DNA from: Steromphala cineraria
Taxonomy: Eukaryota > Mollusca > Gastropoda > Trochida > Trochidae
Assembly: GCA_916613615.1 (NCBI GenBank)
Contig: OU744726.1
Span: forward strand, 61,520,987 to 61,584,986
Length of the DNA: 64,000 nucleotides
Reading direction: 5' to 3'
A model generated the notes under the pieces. That model was not told the origin of the DNA and did not search any database. It saw only the letters and a list, made by a program, of their open reading frames with translations. Numbering within the stretch: the first letter of the stretch is position 1; every line of letters starts with the position of its first letter. This document shows, piece after piece, positions 12,201 to 22,095 of the stretch. The translations under genes were made by a program, and so were the position numbers.

Positions 12201-15200
12201 CTTGCCAAGTTGATCACTTTGGAAGAGACCATTGAATATTGTGACTCTTTTGTGAGATGAATGTTAAAGTTAATGAGTTGACCAAAATTATTGAGTGTCC
12301 CATCTTTTGACATACGATTGCAGTTGAATGAATCACTGATTTGCAGGGTTGTCAATTGGTATATATACGGTACTTGAGGTTATCCTCTAGAACTATCTCC
12401 CAACTCTTAAAGAGACACAGAGTATGTTGATAGGATCACATATGTCAAATTTTGAAATCGATGTTATTACATCGGGAACCACTAACTGTTACTGAAAATA
12501 ACAAGTTAAAGGTCAATCAGTACATTAGAGCGAAAATACGGCCATTCAAAGTCGGGATTTTGATCGAAAACCGGACAATGTGGCTCGAGTGGCGCGCGCA
12601 AATTCACTAAACGTAATTTTGAAACCTTGTCATAAGCTTACAGGAAGATATATTCGATTCGAGAGTTTTTATTAGGTATTGTAACTAATAGGTAGATTAA
12701 TTGGATGCATAATTTCGGATATTAAACGTATTTGAGATATTTTCTTGATTTTTCCATAAAATCAAGCATTTTAGAGATATTATGCATAAATGAATATATT
12801 TGCAAGTCCAGTTATGATATATGAACTTCAATCAGCATATTAGATATTTTGTAGCTTATCAAAACCAAATACAATTTTAAGAAAGATACTCTGTGTCACT
12901 TTAAGTCCTAAAGAGTACTTGTCCTGGAATTGAAGTCCCCTTTATGTAGTCGTTGAGTTCATGAATAAAATCTATAAAAAATACAATCTGAAATGATATT
13001 ATCTTTATTCTTGCAGGCTATGACGGAACTGTTCAGTCTCCACCTGTCGGAATTTGGACGTCGACTAGCGCTGTGTTTCTCTTCCCAGTCACAACCTCCA
13101 GAAAGAGGTAATCAGTCGACAGCTGAATTATTTGCGGGCATTCTAGAAGTTGAAAGAAAGATTCTCTATCATCTTCCATAGCAGTGTTTGTGTATAGATT
13201 CTTTAACCAATTTGGTACATAATGCCGAAACTGATTTTGTCAATAAGATAGATGTTGATAATCCATAAAACTTGACTTCATAGTCAACATCAGTTTGAAA
13301 TAATTGTATTTTTTGGAAACATTTATCAGAACAAGTTCATCAAAAACTCCTACTTTTAGTTCAATATCATTTGCCAAATTTTAGGAACTGAAATTCATTC
13401 AATAACTGCTAAATCTATCATCAGGAATGATTTCCCCTATTCATATTGGGGAGCAATGGATATTCTAAGCTTCAAGTGTTTACGACCAAGGTTTTAAAAT
13501 TTGTTGCCTTGAATCATTGTTTGCTTGATGACGTCTGACAGATGCCGCCACAAAATGTTCATATTTCAGATGAAATATGATTAAAAGATAAATAAATCTT
13601 TTTCAGAAAAACAAGATCCATTTCAAACTGAAGTTATCACAACCAATCTTCATGAGAAATTGAGATCTAAAGAATTAACCTTGAACCGACTCTACGACTT
13701 CCACAAGAGTTCTCCTCAAGGGAGACAATCCAAACCACATACAACACAAAACAAATGTACCTCACAGACAGAAGAGTTCTACATTGCTGTACACAGTCTA
13801 GATCTTCATCTTCAGGCCGCTATCACAAGGCAAGATAGTTTTTCATCAGTCTGATCAAAATCTGCCTAGTTCCCAGGAATAAAAGTTAAAAAATATTAAC
13901 TCTATGGGAATTGAACATGGTAGTTTGATTGGTATCCTCTCCACTAAGTCAGATGACAGCCCAGTAAGTCGCATGTTCTGGCTTTACTCAGCAAACCAAT
14001 CACAAGCCGCCGGCAAAAGTCTTCGGTATCAAGTTAGGGGCAAGTAACTCCTGTTAACCATGCTTTGAACATGATCCCCGCAAAAGGTGTTATAAGCAAG
14101 ATGATGTGATTGGTCTGCTAAAGACTGGGTTTCCGCTGCGCTTTACTGGTATTAAACATGAGAGGTACTGGGGTGCGGTTAGACCTAGTGTAGAGGATTC
14201 AATATCTCCGTGCAGTTAATATTTTGAATATTTTATTCCTCGGAACTAGGCTAATTCTAATCAGACTGGTTTTTCGTTAAAGTTATTAAATATGTAAGAG
14301 AATGAATATGAAATCACCTTTAACTGGATTTGACCTTGAACCCCAATTTCCTAAACGGATATTCCACTTGCTTACCAGAAGGAGTGCTTTTGAGATATAA
14401 ACGCTATTTGTTGATTTATCTAAGAGTGTTAAATTCAAGATCATTTTGTCATGAAAATAAAACATGCCAGGACTTTCCTTTTCCTTTTAACATGTATGTT
14501 TTTGAAGAGACTGACCAATATCTTAGATAAAGTTGATGAAATCTTAAAGGGGCAGTAGCATGTTTCTTGGGGTAATATGAGGTAATGTCAGAAACTTCAA
14601 ATAAATGCTTCCAATTGAAAGACAATGTATTTTAACTGAATGAAGCAGTAGTATATCAAATATATAATGTAAAGTTCAGCCATGCAATTCCTTTTTCTTA
14701 CACAAAATGAATTAAAGTATTCACACAAAAATGACAGCCAATGAACTTAATGTGAATCTTTATTATTTGTTCTCTGACTATGAATGATTGGTTCGTGTAT
14801 TGATATTTTTTGACGCTATCAAAATAATACATTTAGCATTAACGTACAATTATCAGTGAAAATTTTATAATATAAAATTGTCAAAAATGTGCTGCTGCAC
14901 CTTTAAAGTCATAAGGATAAGATAAGGGTTAAAGACATTTAAAAATAGGTTATGTATAGAAAATAAGGCAAAGTGAAAGTTCTCTTTTTTATATTTTACA
15001 GTCTCAAAGTAAATGAGGTACTTCTATGTAAAAATGTCATTGTAATGATTAAAAGATTGTAATTGGTAAAATTTAACCTGCTAAATCAGTGTATAAATGT
15101 CTGCACGAATAGCTTTAACACATACCCCGATACCCATTAAGACAAAAGCCTTGTATTGCTGACAGCTAGTTACGAAAAAATCTGTATGTTTTCATTCAAA

Positions 15201-18200
15201 GGCTCAAAGGAGAGGGGACAACCTATGTCAAACTCCATTCACTGTTATAGATCTAGTGATGCCACCCGTGGAACACTTATAGAACTCATTGATAGCGCTC
15301 GCATTGGTTAATTTTTAAAATCAAACTGTCATGAACTCTGTTCCGGTTGGTGCCGCGGTTGTTGAATGCTCATCATTTCATTGGCTGGCTATTTATAGCA
15401 ATATAAGGTTTTTGTTTTTTGCTTGATGGATATCGAAGTATGTGTTGAAGTTCTACATGGAGACTTAATGTCCCTTAGTGACTTACCAAACTGGGTCACC
15501 CTTAATTTCCATTTCTATGGATCTCTTTTTTTCCTAAAAGAAAATCCTACAGTTTCCTTGTTAGATGTGAGGTACTTTAGAGAAAATCAAAGTCTATTTT
15601 GAAACTTTTTGACAGAGTAAGAGATTTAGCCAATGAACTGGAATCAAAGATAGAAGAACAGGCAGCCAATCTGAATGAAGATCCCAAGGAACCAGCCAAT
15701 CAGAAGTGGGAATCCTTTATGTCAGGGGTCAAGGCTGAGTTAGAAGCTTGCAAAGGATGCTGGGAAGAGGGAATGACTCGGCTTGAAAAATCCAAGAAAA
15801 AAGGTAATCCTTAATGAAGAACAAATTCGGATTGTTTTTTGGGTCTTTTTTAAGCCTCATTAATTTGGTTCTTAACAGTGATTAAAAAACCTTTGCAGGG
15901 TTTGTACAAGTCTAGAATTTGGGCAATTGGCCTTACAAAGCCTTAAACTTTCTATTTTAGCCGTAAAAAAGCCTGAAAACCACTAAAAAGCCTGGAAAAA
16001 GCATACAATTCACTATACACATCATCAAATATATTTAAAATCTATGTCCAATGTAATACAGTTTAAGAGCAACTCTTTTTATAAAAGAGTACATTCAAAG
16101 TTTTTGTGTGTAATATGCTGTTTTGCGATAATGACAGGGTTTACTGTGCATTCTCTTTTAAATTGTGTCTGTCCAGCGATTCATTTAGGAATCTCGCTTT
16201 TTCTCACTTAAAATATTGGCTGTAATTGTGTCCAGGAAAGCTTTAAAAAAGGCTTTAAAGGGGCAGTAGCACGTTTTTAGGGGGAATATAAGGTGATGTC
16301 AGGAAAATGGAAATTAATGGTTCAAATTGACAGACAATGTATTTAAACTAAATGGAGCAGTAATAATTCAAATATATAATTTAAAGTTTAGCCATGCGAT
16401 TCGTTTTTCTTACACAAAATGAATTAAAGGTGTTCACACAAAAATGGCCGCCAATGATTTTATGTGAATCTTCATACTTTGTCCTCTGACTATGGCTGAT
16501 GGGCTTGTGTTATGAGATTTTTGACACTATCAAAATAATACATATAGCATTAACGTACATTTATCAGCAAAAATTTTGAAATATAAAATTATCAAAAAAC
16601 ATGCTACTGCCCCTTTAAAGTCTTAGGTTTTGGGTTTTAAAAAGTTTTTGGACCCCTGCTTTTATCATATGCATATTGACTTTAAAATCCTTTTTTTGAG
16701 GAGAGGCTTGAAATTTACTTTTACTGAAAAGGTTTTTTCATTATTCTATGAAATTAGTAAAAACAATGAATAAATAATAATAACAAATATATACATATCA
16801 TAATGTTGGTGCATTCTGACTAAAACAGATTTTGAAAACAATTTTAAAAATATGTAATATATGTTCATGTATATATAATAAGTCATCCTTGGATTAAAAG
16901 ATTTTTAGCATTTACCGGGGATATTGGTCATGTTAATTTGTCAAATTAATACAAATGTTGTTTCAGTTCCCAAGCTTGAAGCCCCTTCCGAAGTACAACC
17001 TAAAACCGACCAACCAAAAGCTGTCATATTTGCTGAAATGGGTGACCCAATCATTGAAGATCAGGTAAGGGACATAACTCTGTCAACCTTAGTGATGCAT
17101 TCTGTTATGAAGTATGCTTTTTCAAAATCATTTTTATTTTTAAAATAATAAAAGCAAAAATATGATTTTTAACTTTTAAAGACAAATTACAAAGAATGGT
17201 TGTTTTGTATTTGTGATAAAATTTGTCAAATCAGATCAAAGTTGTTTTCATTACAGTCACAAGTCATATATGATTCATGCAAATTCTGGTCAATAACACA
17301 TTAAGCAATTTCCGAAACAATAGCTTTTTAAAGTTTTACAATGCTTTTCAGTCATTTTAGCTAAGTAATCATATAATGCAATGTAACAAAGAAACATAAG
17401 AAATCCCCACTTTTGGTGATCTGTTTAGAAAAACTTGAATTAAACACTGTATTTGATGATTGTCTGTTGAGATGGGAAATAAGCTTAAATGTTTTATGTT
17501 TCATTGTAAATGCACAAAATATAAACTGTTTTAAAAGGTTACTTTGCAAAATTTGCAAAATGCAAAAATAGATAGAATTGACAGTATTTAAGAAAAGTTT
17601 TTTGTTTTTTAAATATATTCTTATACTAGGGTAACAATAATATCAACCAAACAAATTCTTTTCCATGAAGTTCAGCAAGTATGAATAGGAGGAAAATAGA
17701 CATGCAAAACAAGTTTTCCTCTATTCAGAAGATGCTTATAAATATTGAGTCACCGACATCTGTCAATAAACACTATGAAAGATTAAGACACTCCTCAATG
17801 TGTATATTACTGTCAATAAACAAGATATGTAGATATTCCAGCAAGTGTGATGTTATTGCAGGTGTTTGAGGGTTACACCGACCCAGATGAAGTTGAGGCT
17901 GAACCGTGGGGATGGGAACCCATCCTTTCTCCTGAGGAGAGGGTGAGATTAATGTGCAAGTCACATGATTTTGTCCAAAAAAAAGTTCTTTAAGTGTTGC
18001 ACAATAAATATCAGTTTATAGCAAATATATCATCAACAGAGGGTCAAATATCTCATATACCCTATCAAGCATAATCAAAGAATAAAATATAATGTATTAA
18101 GTCAAATAGCAGGTTGCCATTTTTGTGTGAACACTGTAATAGGGAAATGGATTCCCTTAGCTTACCTGATATATGGGATGTTTGTTTTTTAAATTTTCAT

Positions 18201-19240
18201 TTTAAAACAGTATTTCAAATTTATTTCTTTTTATCATGTTTTATATTTTAAGAGACAAATCTTTTCAAAGATTTGTTATTTGAATTCAGGAAAAGAAGAA
18301 ACGAGAGAAGCAAGAAGCCCTACGTCTACTCACAGAACTTAAAAGTGTTATCACAGTCCGCGCTCAAGACAGGGAACGAAGGGAACAAGTGGCTCTGCAC
18401 AGGATGAGACAGGGAAAGACAACTCTTGTACAGTCTGACCAATCACAGCACAGAATGGGACAATCTGACCAATCACTGCACAGAATGGGACAATCTGACC
18501 AATCACTGCACAGAATGAGACAACCTGACCAATCACAGTCCACTGAAGGTGGAACATTAGACTCAATAACAGATGCCTCTCAGAATGTTCCATCTTTGAA
18601 TGATGACTTGAATTTAGGAAAAAGACAAAGTCTAGGATATAGTGATGGTGATTCTAGTGGAATTGTAGGATCAGGACAACTTGAAAATCTTGGTATGGAA
18701 CTAGATCATGACAGTCTTGAAACTAAACTCATTAAAAATTCTGATGCATGTTCACCAGAAGTTGCAAACATGAATACAGAAGAGGCTGATAAAAATTTAG
18801 TTTCCAAGGATCCATTGATCAAAACTGATGCCAAGGCAGAACAGTCAGAGTTCAAGGATGATTCCTTGGATCAACATTGTGAAAGTGATGTTCAGAATTA
18901 TGAAACCCAAATTTCACCAGGGTCTTTAAATGGTTCCACGGATCATAAAAATTGTTTAGTTATATCGCCAAAGACCGAAAATGTTCACACTGAGGCTGAT
19001 GTCAAATCATTTACCTCCATAGATGTGTCGTCTGCTCCAAGCAAAGCTCAAACTGCAAGGGATACAGAGAGATCTGAACTGAAAGAGAGGTTGGAGAGAC
19101 TTCATGGCAGCCATCTTGGTTTCACAGCAAATGTGGCAGCAATGGCGGCTGCAAGATCAGCTCATCTGGGACTCTCAGAGCAGACCTTTGGGGACACTTT
19201 TGGGGACAGCTCGAGTGAAGAATCTGAAGAAGACAGCTGA
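6194..19240 (+). CDS. VEZT: Vezatin, 13 coding exons
   Basis: Vezatin is a transmembrane protein. In vertebrates it works at cadherin junctions and binds myosin VIIA; in fungi and flies its relatives help dynein-driven transport. Coding exons are 6194-6235, 7485-7604, 8284-8373, 9025-9152, 9503-9790, 10729-10908, 11731-11902, 13017-13107, 13607-13829, 15616-15803, 16967-17064, 17862-17942 and 18290-19240. They total 2652 nt (883 aa plus stop) with compatible phases throughout; human vezatin is about 780 aa. Recognisable family blocks are an N-terminal VIFENSPLYQHL, the segment LRLIQETELVARGFTL (about 207-223), NLTDGYSVAALK (about 329-340), FGRRLAL, and a C-terminal HLGFTANVAAMAAARS and EQTFG. 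A membrane segment lies at about 153-174. The C-terminal third is acidic and low-complexity, with a decapeptide repeat. Least certain are the exon 6 donor (GTTAAA) and the exon 9 donor (GC). Confidence 0.93.
6395..7085. mobile_element. Element with inverted subterminal TTCGTAGA repeats, in VEZT intron 1
   Basis: The left part (about 6415-6500) carries five copies of a TTCGTAGA motif, several preceded by CAGG or CAGT. The right part (about 6998-7072) carries the same motif inverted (TCTACGAA) at least four times. The interior is AT-rich and non-coding. Inverted clusters of short subterminal repeats are typical of non-autonomous DNA transposons. Exact ends and target duplication cannot be fixed by eye. 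Confidence 0.6.
7171..7202. repeat. (ATTT)n microsatellite
   Basis: About eight perfect ATTT units lie in VEZT intron 1. Confidence 0.9.
7485..7604 (+). CDS. VEZT: VEZT coding exon 2 (residues 15-54)
   Basis: The exon opens with NSPLYQHLKEAGLADIDVEP, which continues the family block VFENSPLYQYL seen in vertebrate vezatins. Acceptor is TTTGTGTAG|AAC and donor CAG|GTAGGT, phase 0 at both ends. Confidence 0.9.
7640..7876. mobile_element. TTAA MITE family B (237 bp), in VEZT intron 2
   Basis: The ends are TTAA-CTCTTTCCATACGA and TCGTATGGAAAGAG-TTAA, a perfect 14-bp terminal inverted repeat flanked by TTAA on both sides. Internal segments repeat ACGTGAT and GTCCCTCGTAT in both orientations, so the whole element is close to self-complementary. 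It includes one TGACGTCA at 7840-7847. Confidence 0.88.
7950..8090. mobile_element. Short foldback/MITE (141 bp), in VEZT intron 2
   Basis: The arms CAGTGTTGTTCCTAG (7950-7964) and CTAGGAACAACACTG (8076-8090) are perfect inverted repeats. Just inside, GGGGTC and GACCCC also pair. No TTAA borders it, so it is a different class from the family B element 75 bp upstream. Confidence 0.8.
8284..8373 (+). CDS. VEZT: VEZT coding exon 3 (residues 55-84)
   Basis: The exon encodes a basic, cysteine-containing segment (PKVSLATRLCKNCRDFFASI and onward). It aligns in position with the vertebrate region before the first membrane segment. Acceptor is TTTCTAG|CCA and donor ATT|GTAAGT, phase 0. Confidence 0.8.
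9025..9152 (+). CDS. VEZT: VEZT coding exon 4 (residues 85-127)
   Basis: The segment contains ILKKLCTAPILVEEDRDFLE and ends in FWSWIK. The acceptor AG at 9023-9024 is chosen because the stronger-looking AG at 9009-9010 would bring TGA into frame. The donor AA|GTACAT leaves two bases, completed to AAG by the first G of exon 5. Confidence 0.75.
9503..9790 (+). CDS. VEZT: VEZT coding exon 5, membrane segment (residues 127-223)
   Basis: The exon holds a hydrophobic stretch at about 128-140, then a stronger one (VDIGLCIMGLVGVTSIAVLA) as the likely transmembrane helix. After a basic DYWRRRYY boundary it ends in LRLIQETELVARGFT, one of the best conserved vezatin signatures. Acceptor TTTTCAG|G, donor TT|GTAAGT. 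Confidence 0.93.
10330..10687 (+). mobile_element. TTAA MITE family A, copy 2, in VEZT intron 5
   Basis: This is a near full-length family A copy, flanked by TTAA at 10330-10333 and 10684-10687. The left end is AGGGGCAGTAGCAC. The right end is mutated (GCTTCTGCTTCT). It lies about 40 bp upstream of the exon 6 acceptor. Confidence 0.9.
10729..10908 (+). CDS. VEZT: VEZT coding exon 6 (residues 223-283)
   Basis: The first base completes TTA (Leu of GFTL). The segment then reads VSQKTAVSQLDQKPSM, LRQCPELRKYLFNMARSSTL and LREATLNLINQYP, matching the vezatin helical block after GFTL. Acceptor is TATCCCCAG|A. The donor at 10909 (CT|GTTAAA) is weak. It was chosen because it is the nearby GT that gives the phase-2 end needed by exon 7, so the last residues are uncertain. 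Confidence 0.75.
11731..11902 (+). CDS. VEZT: VEZT coding exon 7 (residues 283-340)
   Basis: The segment includes SISHYLCGISLEEYGPCLS, a Gly/Glu-rich linker, then LYNLTDGYSVAALK, matching the vertebrate HNFTDGFSLPALK block. Acceptor CTTGCAG|A, donor AAG|GTAAGT, ending in phase 0. Confidence 0.92.
12407..12904. mobile_element. TTAA MITE family C (498 bp), in VEZT intron 7
   Basis: The ends are TTAA-AGAGACACAGAGTAT and ATACTCTGTGTCACT-TTAA, a 15-bp inverted repeat with one mismatch, with TTAA at 12407-12410 and 12901-12904. No coding capacity is visible. An internal block, GATCGAAAACCGGACAA at about 12560, recurs at about 29371 in a second, left-truncated element. Confidence 0.85.
13017..13107 (+). 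CDS. VEZT: VEZT coding exon 8 (residues 341-371)
   Basis: The exon encodes AMTELFSLHLSEFGRRLALC, then a Ser/Gln/Pro run. It corresponds to the vertebrate block ending in FFRRLALLLS...PPG. Acceptor CTTGCAG|GCT, donor AGAG|GTAATC, phase 1. Confidence 0.92.
13607..13829 (+). CDS. VEZT: VEZT coding exon 9 with a probable GC donor (residues 371-445)
   Basis: The segment contains LTLNRLYDFHKSSPQG and ends in FYIAVHSLDLHLQAAITR, matching the vezatin block VHTAVRSLQLHLKALLNE. No GT in phase follows this block. ACAAG|GCAAGA is a classic GC-type donor, and joining it to 15616 restores AGA (Arg) and the family reading without a gap. Confidence 0.82.
13848..14267. mobile_element. TIR element family F, copy 1 (420 bp), in VEZT intron 9
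   Basis: The terminal inverted repeats of about 26 bp begin AGTCTGAT and end at GCCTAGTTCC (left), mirrored at the right end by GGAACTAGGC...ATCAGACT. A second copy of similar length lies at 41501-41918. The interior shares long blocks with it, such as GGGGCAAGTAACTCCTGTT and GTGATTGGTC. No coding frame. It begins 18 bp after the exon 9 donor. Confidence 0.87.
14544..14906 (+). mobile_element. TTAA MITE family A, copy 3, in VEZT intron 9
   Basis: Complete copy with TTAA at 14544-14547 and 14903-14906. The left end is AGGGGCAGTAGCATG. The right end is GTGCTGCTGCACCT, with a substitution in the GCCCCT terminus. Confidence 0.9.
15616..15803 (+). CDS. VEZT: VEZT coding exon 10, coiled-coil-like (residues 445-508)
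   Basis: It encodes a charged helical segment (VRDLANELESKIEEQAANLN, then ELEACKGCWEEGMTRLEKSK), matching vertebrate blocks EDELEKL and ASNNCWEEAISQVDKL. The acceptor TTTTTGACAG|A is preferred over an upstream AG at 15580 because it fits the GC donor of exon 9 in phase. Donor AAAG|GTAATC, phase 1. Confidence 0.88.
15880..16254. repeat. Decayed dispersed repeat, AAAGCCT-rich (left part)
   Basis: The stretch around 15900-16010 repeats AAGCCTTAAA and AAAGCCTGGAAAAAGC. A reverse-complement relative is at 47865-47985 in SAMTOR intron 2 (GCTTTTTCCAGGCTT). The family A element at 16255 may be inserted into this repeat. Boundaries are uncertain. Confidence 0.45.
16255..16618 (+). mobile_element. TTAA MITE family A, copy 4, in VEZT intron 10
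   Basis: Complete copy with perfect ends, AGGGGCAGTAGCACG and ATGCTACTGCCCCT, flanked by TTAA at 16255-16258 and 16615-16618. It serves well as a reference for the family. Confidence 0.95.
16967..17064 (+). CDS. VEZT: VEZT coding exon 11 (residues 508-540)
   Basis: The exon encodes VPKLEAPSEVQPKTDQPKAV followed by EMGDPIIEDQ. DPIIEDQ corresponds to vertebrate DPIPEEQ. Acceptor GTTTCAG|TT, donor CAG|GTAAGG, phase 0. Confidence 0.9.
17862..17942 (+). CDS. VEZT: VEZT coding exon 12 (residues 541-567)
   Basis: An 81-nt exon encoding VFEGYTDPDEVEAEPWGWEP then ILSPEER. It corresponds to the acidic vertebrate segment ending in LSQEDKE. Acceptor TTGCAG|GTG, donor AGG|GTGAGA, phase 0. Confidence 0.88.
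18290..19240 (+). CDS. VEZT: VEZT coding exon 13, C-terminal tail (residues 568-883)
   Basis: The exon opens with a basic helix (EKKKREKQEALRLLTELKSV), which matches vertebrate KRVLQELKSVLG. A decapeptide repeat follows, then a long acidic Ser/Asp-rich region. It ends with KERLERLHGSHLGFTANVAA, ARSAHLGLSEQTFG and a Glu/Ser tail before TGA. The last blocks are conserved with vertebrate vezatin (RLARLQLS...FTAGLAAEVAARS...EQTFG). No AATAAA is seen right after the stop. Candidates occur only past the tandem array, at 21479 and 21733. Confidence 0.93.
   Translation, partial: EKKKREKQEALRLLTELKSVITVRAQDRERREQVALHRMRQGKTTLVQSDQSQHRMGQSDQSLHRMGQSDQSLHRMRQPDQSQSTEGGTLDSITDASQNVPSLNDDLNLGKRQSLGYSDGDSSGIVGSGQLENLGMELDHDSLETKLIKNSDACSPEVANMNTEEADKNLVSKDPLIKTDAKAEQSEFKDDSLDQHCESDVQNYETQISPGSLNGSTDHKNCLVISPKTENVHTEADVKSFTSIDVSSAPSKAQTARDTERSELKERLERLHGSHLGFTANVAAMAAARSAHLGLSEQTFGDTFGDSSSEESEEDS
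18400..18542 (+). repeat. 30-nt coding repeat in VEZT (decapeptide QSDQS-HRMG)
   Basis: Three clear units plus partial flanking units of QSDQSLHRMG lie in frame, with variants QSDQSQHRMG and QPDQSQ. The 30-nt period keeps frame. This local expansion is not part of the vertebrate protein as I know it. Confidence 0.88.
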
Positions 19241-19383
19241 CTCCATTATGATCTAAAGAACTTTCATGATAAGACAAACAAATTGTTCCTTGTATCATTT
19301 TACCGAATTTGGAAAAATGTTGCTCCCCCCTAATTCAAACCTTTGCCACAATCATCTCTAAATTAATGCCTTGTTATCATTTT

Positions 19384-21400
19384 TAGCTCATCAGGACTGA
19401 AAGTCCAGATGGGCTTATGGCATGGCCCGTCGTCCGGCGTCCGACCGTCGTCCGTCGTCCGTCCGTCCGTAAACTTTTGACACTTTCGACTTCTCCTCAT
19501 GAACCATACACATAAGAGAGCTGAAATTTTGTGTACAAGTACCTTAGCATATGGAGATTCTAATTTGTAACTTTGGTGACCCTGTGACCCCAAATAGGGT
19601 CACAGGGGTCACAACTTTAAAAACCTATTTTCATCTTCTTCTCCAGTTCCAGAAGGAGTAGAGAGTTAAAAATTATATGTGCAGACTCCTTGGACAATGG
19701 AGATTCTAATTTGTAACTTTGGTGACCCTGTGGTGACCCCAAATAGGGTCACAGGGGTCACAACTTTAAAAACCTATTTTCATCTTCTTCTCCAGTTCCA
19801 GAAGGAGTAGAGAGTTAAAAATTATATGTGCAGACTCCTTGGACAATGGAGATTCTAATTTGTAACTTTGGTGACCCTGTGACCCCAAATAGGGTCACAG
19901 GGGTCACAACCTTAAATACCTATTTTCATCTTCTTCTCCAGTTCCAAAAGGAGTAGAGAGTTAAAAATTATATGTGCAGACTCCTTGGACAATGGAGATT
20001 CTAATTTGTAACTTTGGTGACCCTGTGACCCCAAATAGGGTCACAGGGGTCACAACCTTAAAAACCTATTTTCATCTTCTTCTCCAGTTCTAAAAGGACT
20101 AGAGAGTTAAAAACGATATGTGCAGACTCCTTGGCCAATGGGGATTCTATATTGTAGATTTCGTGACCCCATGACCCCAAATAGGGTCACAGGGGTCACA
20201 ACCTTAAAAACCTATTTTCATCTTCTTCTCCAGTTCTAAAAGGACTAGAGAGTTGAAAGTGATATGTGCAGACTCCTTGGACAATGGAGATTCTAATTTG
20301 TAACTTTGGTGACCCTGTGACCCCAAATAGGGTCACAGGGGTCACAACCTTAAATACCTATTTTCATCTTCTTCTCGAGTTCCAAAAGGAGTAGAGAGTT
20401 AAAAATTATATGTGGAGACTCCTTGGACAATGGAGATTCTAATTTGTAACTTTGGTGACCCTGTGACCCCAAATAGGGTCACAGGGGTCACAACTTTAAA
20501 AACCTTTTTTCATCTTCTTCTCCAGTTCCAGAAGGACTAGAGGGTTAAAAATGATATGTGCAGACTCCTTGGCCAATGGGGATTCTAATTTGTAGATTTT
20601 GTGACCCTGTGATCCCAAATAGGGTCACAGGGGTCACAACCTTAAATACCTATTTTCATCTTCTTCTCCAGTTCTAAAAGGACTAGAGAGTTAAAAACGA
20701 TATGTGCAGACTCCTTGGCCAATGGGGATTCTAATTTGTAGATTTCGTGACCCCATGACCCCAAATAGGGTCACAGGGGTCACAACCTTAAAAACCTAAT
20801 TTCATCTTCTTCTCCAGTTCTAAAAGGACTAGAGAGTTAAAAGTGATATGTGCAGACTCCTTGGACAATGGGGATTCTAATTTGTAACTTTGGTGAACCT
20901 GTGACCCCAAATAGGGTCACAGGGGTCACAACCTTAAAAACCTATTTTCATCTTCTTCTCAAGTTCCAAAAGGTCTAGAGAGCTGAAATTATATGTGCAG
21001 ACTCCTTGGCCACTTTCATCATCATCTTTAGCTCCTAAAGGTCTATTGAGCTGAAAGACTGCATGTAGACTCCTTGGCCAATTGGGATTCTAAATTGTAG
21101 GTTTTGTGACCCCATGAGCCCAAATAGGGTCACAGGGGTCACAATCTTAAAAACCTATTTTTCTCCATTAGATGACAGTCTATGGCAAATTTATTTCTCC
21201 TTGGATATTTTAGTGTGGACTTCCACTGTCTGATATTGACTATCTAGAAAGTGTTGAGTGATAATACATTTGTTTTGTAATTTTTTTATAGGTTTTCTTG
21301 CAATAGGTAACATCAGTTTAATTTTTAGCTCATCTTGCCTGTATAAAGCAAACTTGATATGATGCCTGATGAGCTACAGAGCCAATGGCTCTATTTTTTT
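19384..21400. repeat. Dispersed repeat with internal 146-bp tandem array (about 11 units)
   Basis: The block starts with TTTTAGCTCATCAGGACTG and a GTCC/CGTC-rich run (19430-19470). Then come about 11 units of roughly 146 bp, from 19560 to 21150. Each unit contains CCCCAAATAGGGTCACAGGG, TTTTCATCTTCTTCTC, GGA/TCTAGAGAG and ATGTGCAGACTCCTTGG. Unit junctions at 19593, 19742, 19888 and 20034 give spacings of 149, 146 and 146. One unit near 21000 is shortened. The right side holds TTTTAGCTCATCTTGCC and GATGAGCTACAGAGCC, so AGCTCATC-type sequences frame the array. It lies 145 bp after the vezatin stop and could be within its 3' UTR. Confidence 0.85.
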
Positions 21401-22095
21401 GTATTCTTTCCTGTTATACCTAAGACAACATTTCAATAACATCAAACCCAAGTTGCTTTTTTTATCTTTTTGCTTTCTTAATAAATCAGTAAAACAAGAA
21501 ATTACCAATGTATGAAAATGGTATTAGAATCTGTACTTAATTTTCAATATTGTGAAAATGAAGAATATGTTCATTAAGACTTTCGTTGTTCAAGTCTTTA
21601 AAGCTTTTACAAATGTTAAGGTGTTCATCTACATGATCTTTTAAACTTAAAGGGTTATGCATCATATTTATCAACTGTTTTAGGAAATCTAATATCTATT
21701 ATCTATTTTATAAAACAGTACCATGTTTTAATGAATAAAAGCTTTGTTGGTGAAGCAGATGTCAACAACAACATTTATTTTGGGTTATGTCATTATATCT
21801 AGATATTTTATTTCAGAGATGAAAGCAGATAACTGTGGCCAATGAACAGGAATGGTTAGAAATTTGCATCAAGATATCGGAGGATACCAAGTCAAATTTG
21901 ATGTCATTGATGAGTTTTTGAACATTACACCACCCCTTGACAGGGATTTGAAAAAATCAATATGTCCCTCCCCGAAGTCTTAAAAGCACAACGATCCTCA
22001 AACCTCAATGATCATATCTTCTTTTTCCTTTCATAATACTTCATTAAGACGTTAATGTAATGATCAAAAGGCATTCGTTGGATTTTTGGTGTTAG
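21401..22095. other. Post-vezatin sequence, no gene recognised
   Basis: AT-rich sequence without coding character. AATAAA hexamers at 21479 and 21733 are possible polyadenylation signals for a long vezatin 3' UTR, but nothing proves use. Confidence 0.35.

Noticed and set aside
15581..15615. Upstream acceptor for vezatin exon 10 at 15580
   Set aside because: It is phase 0 and does not match the phase-2 end of exon 9. The acceptor at 15615 restores both frame and family alignment.
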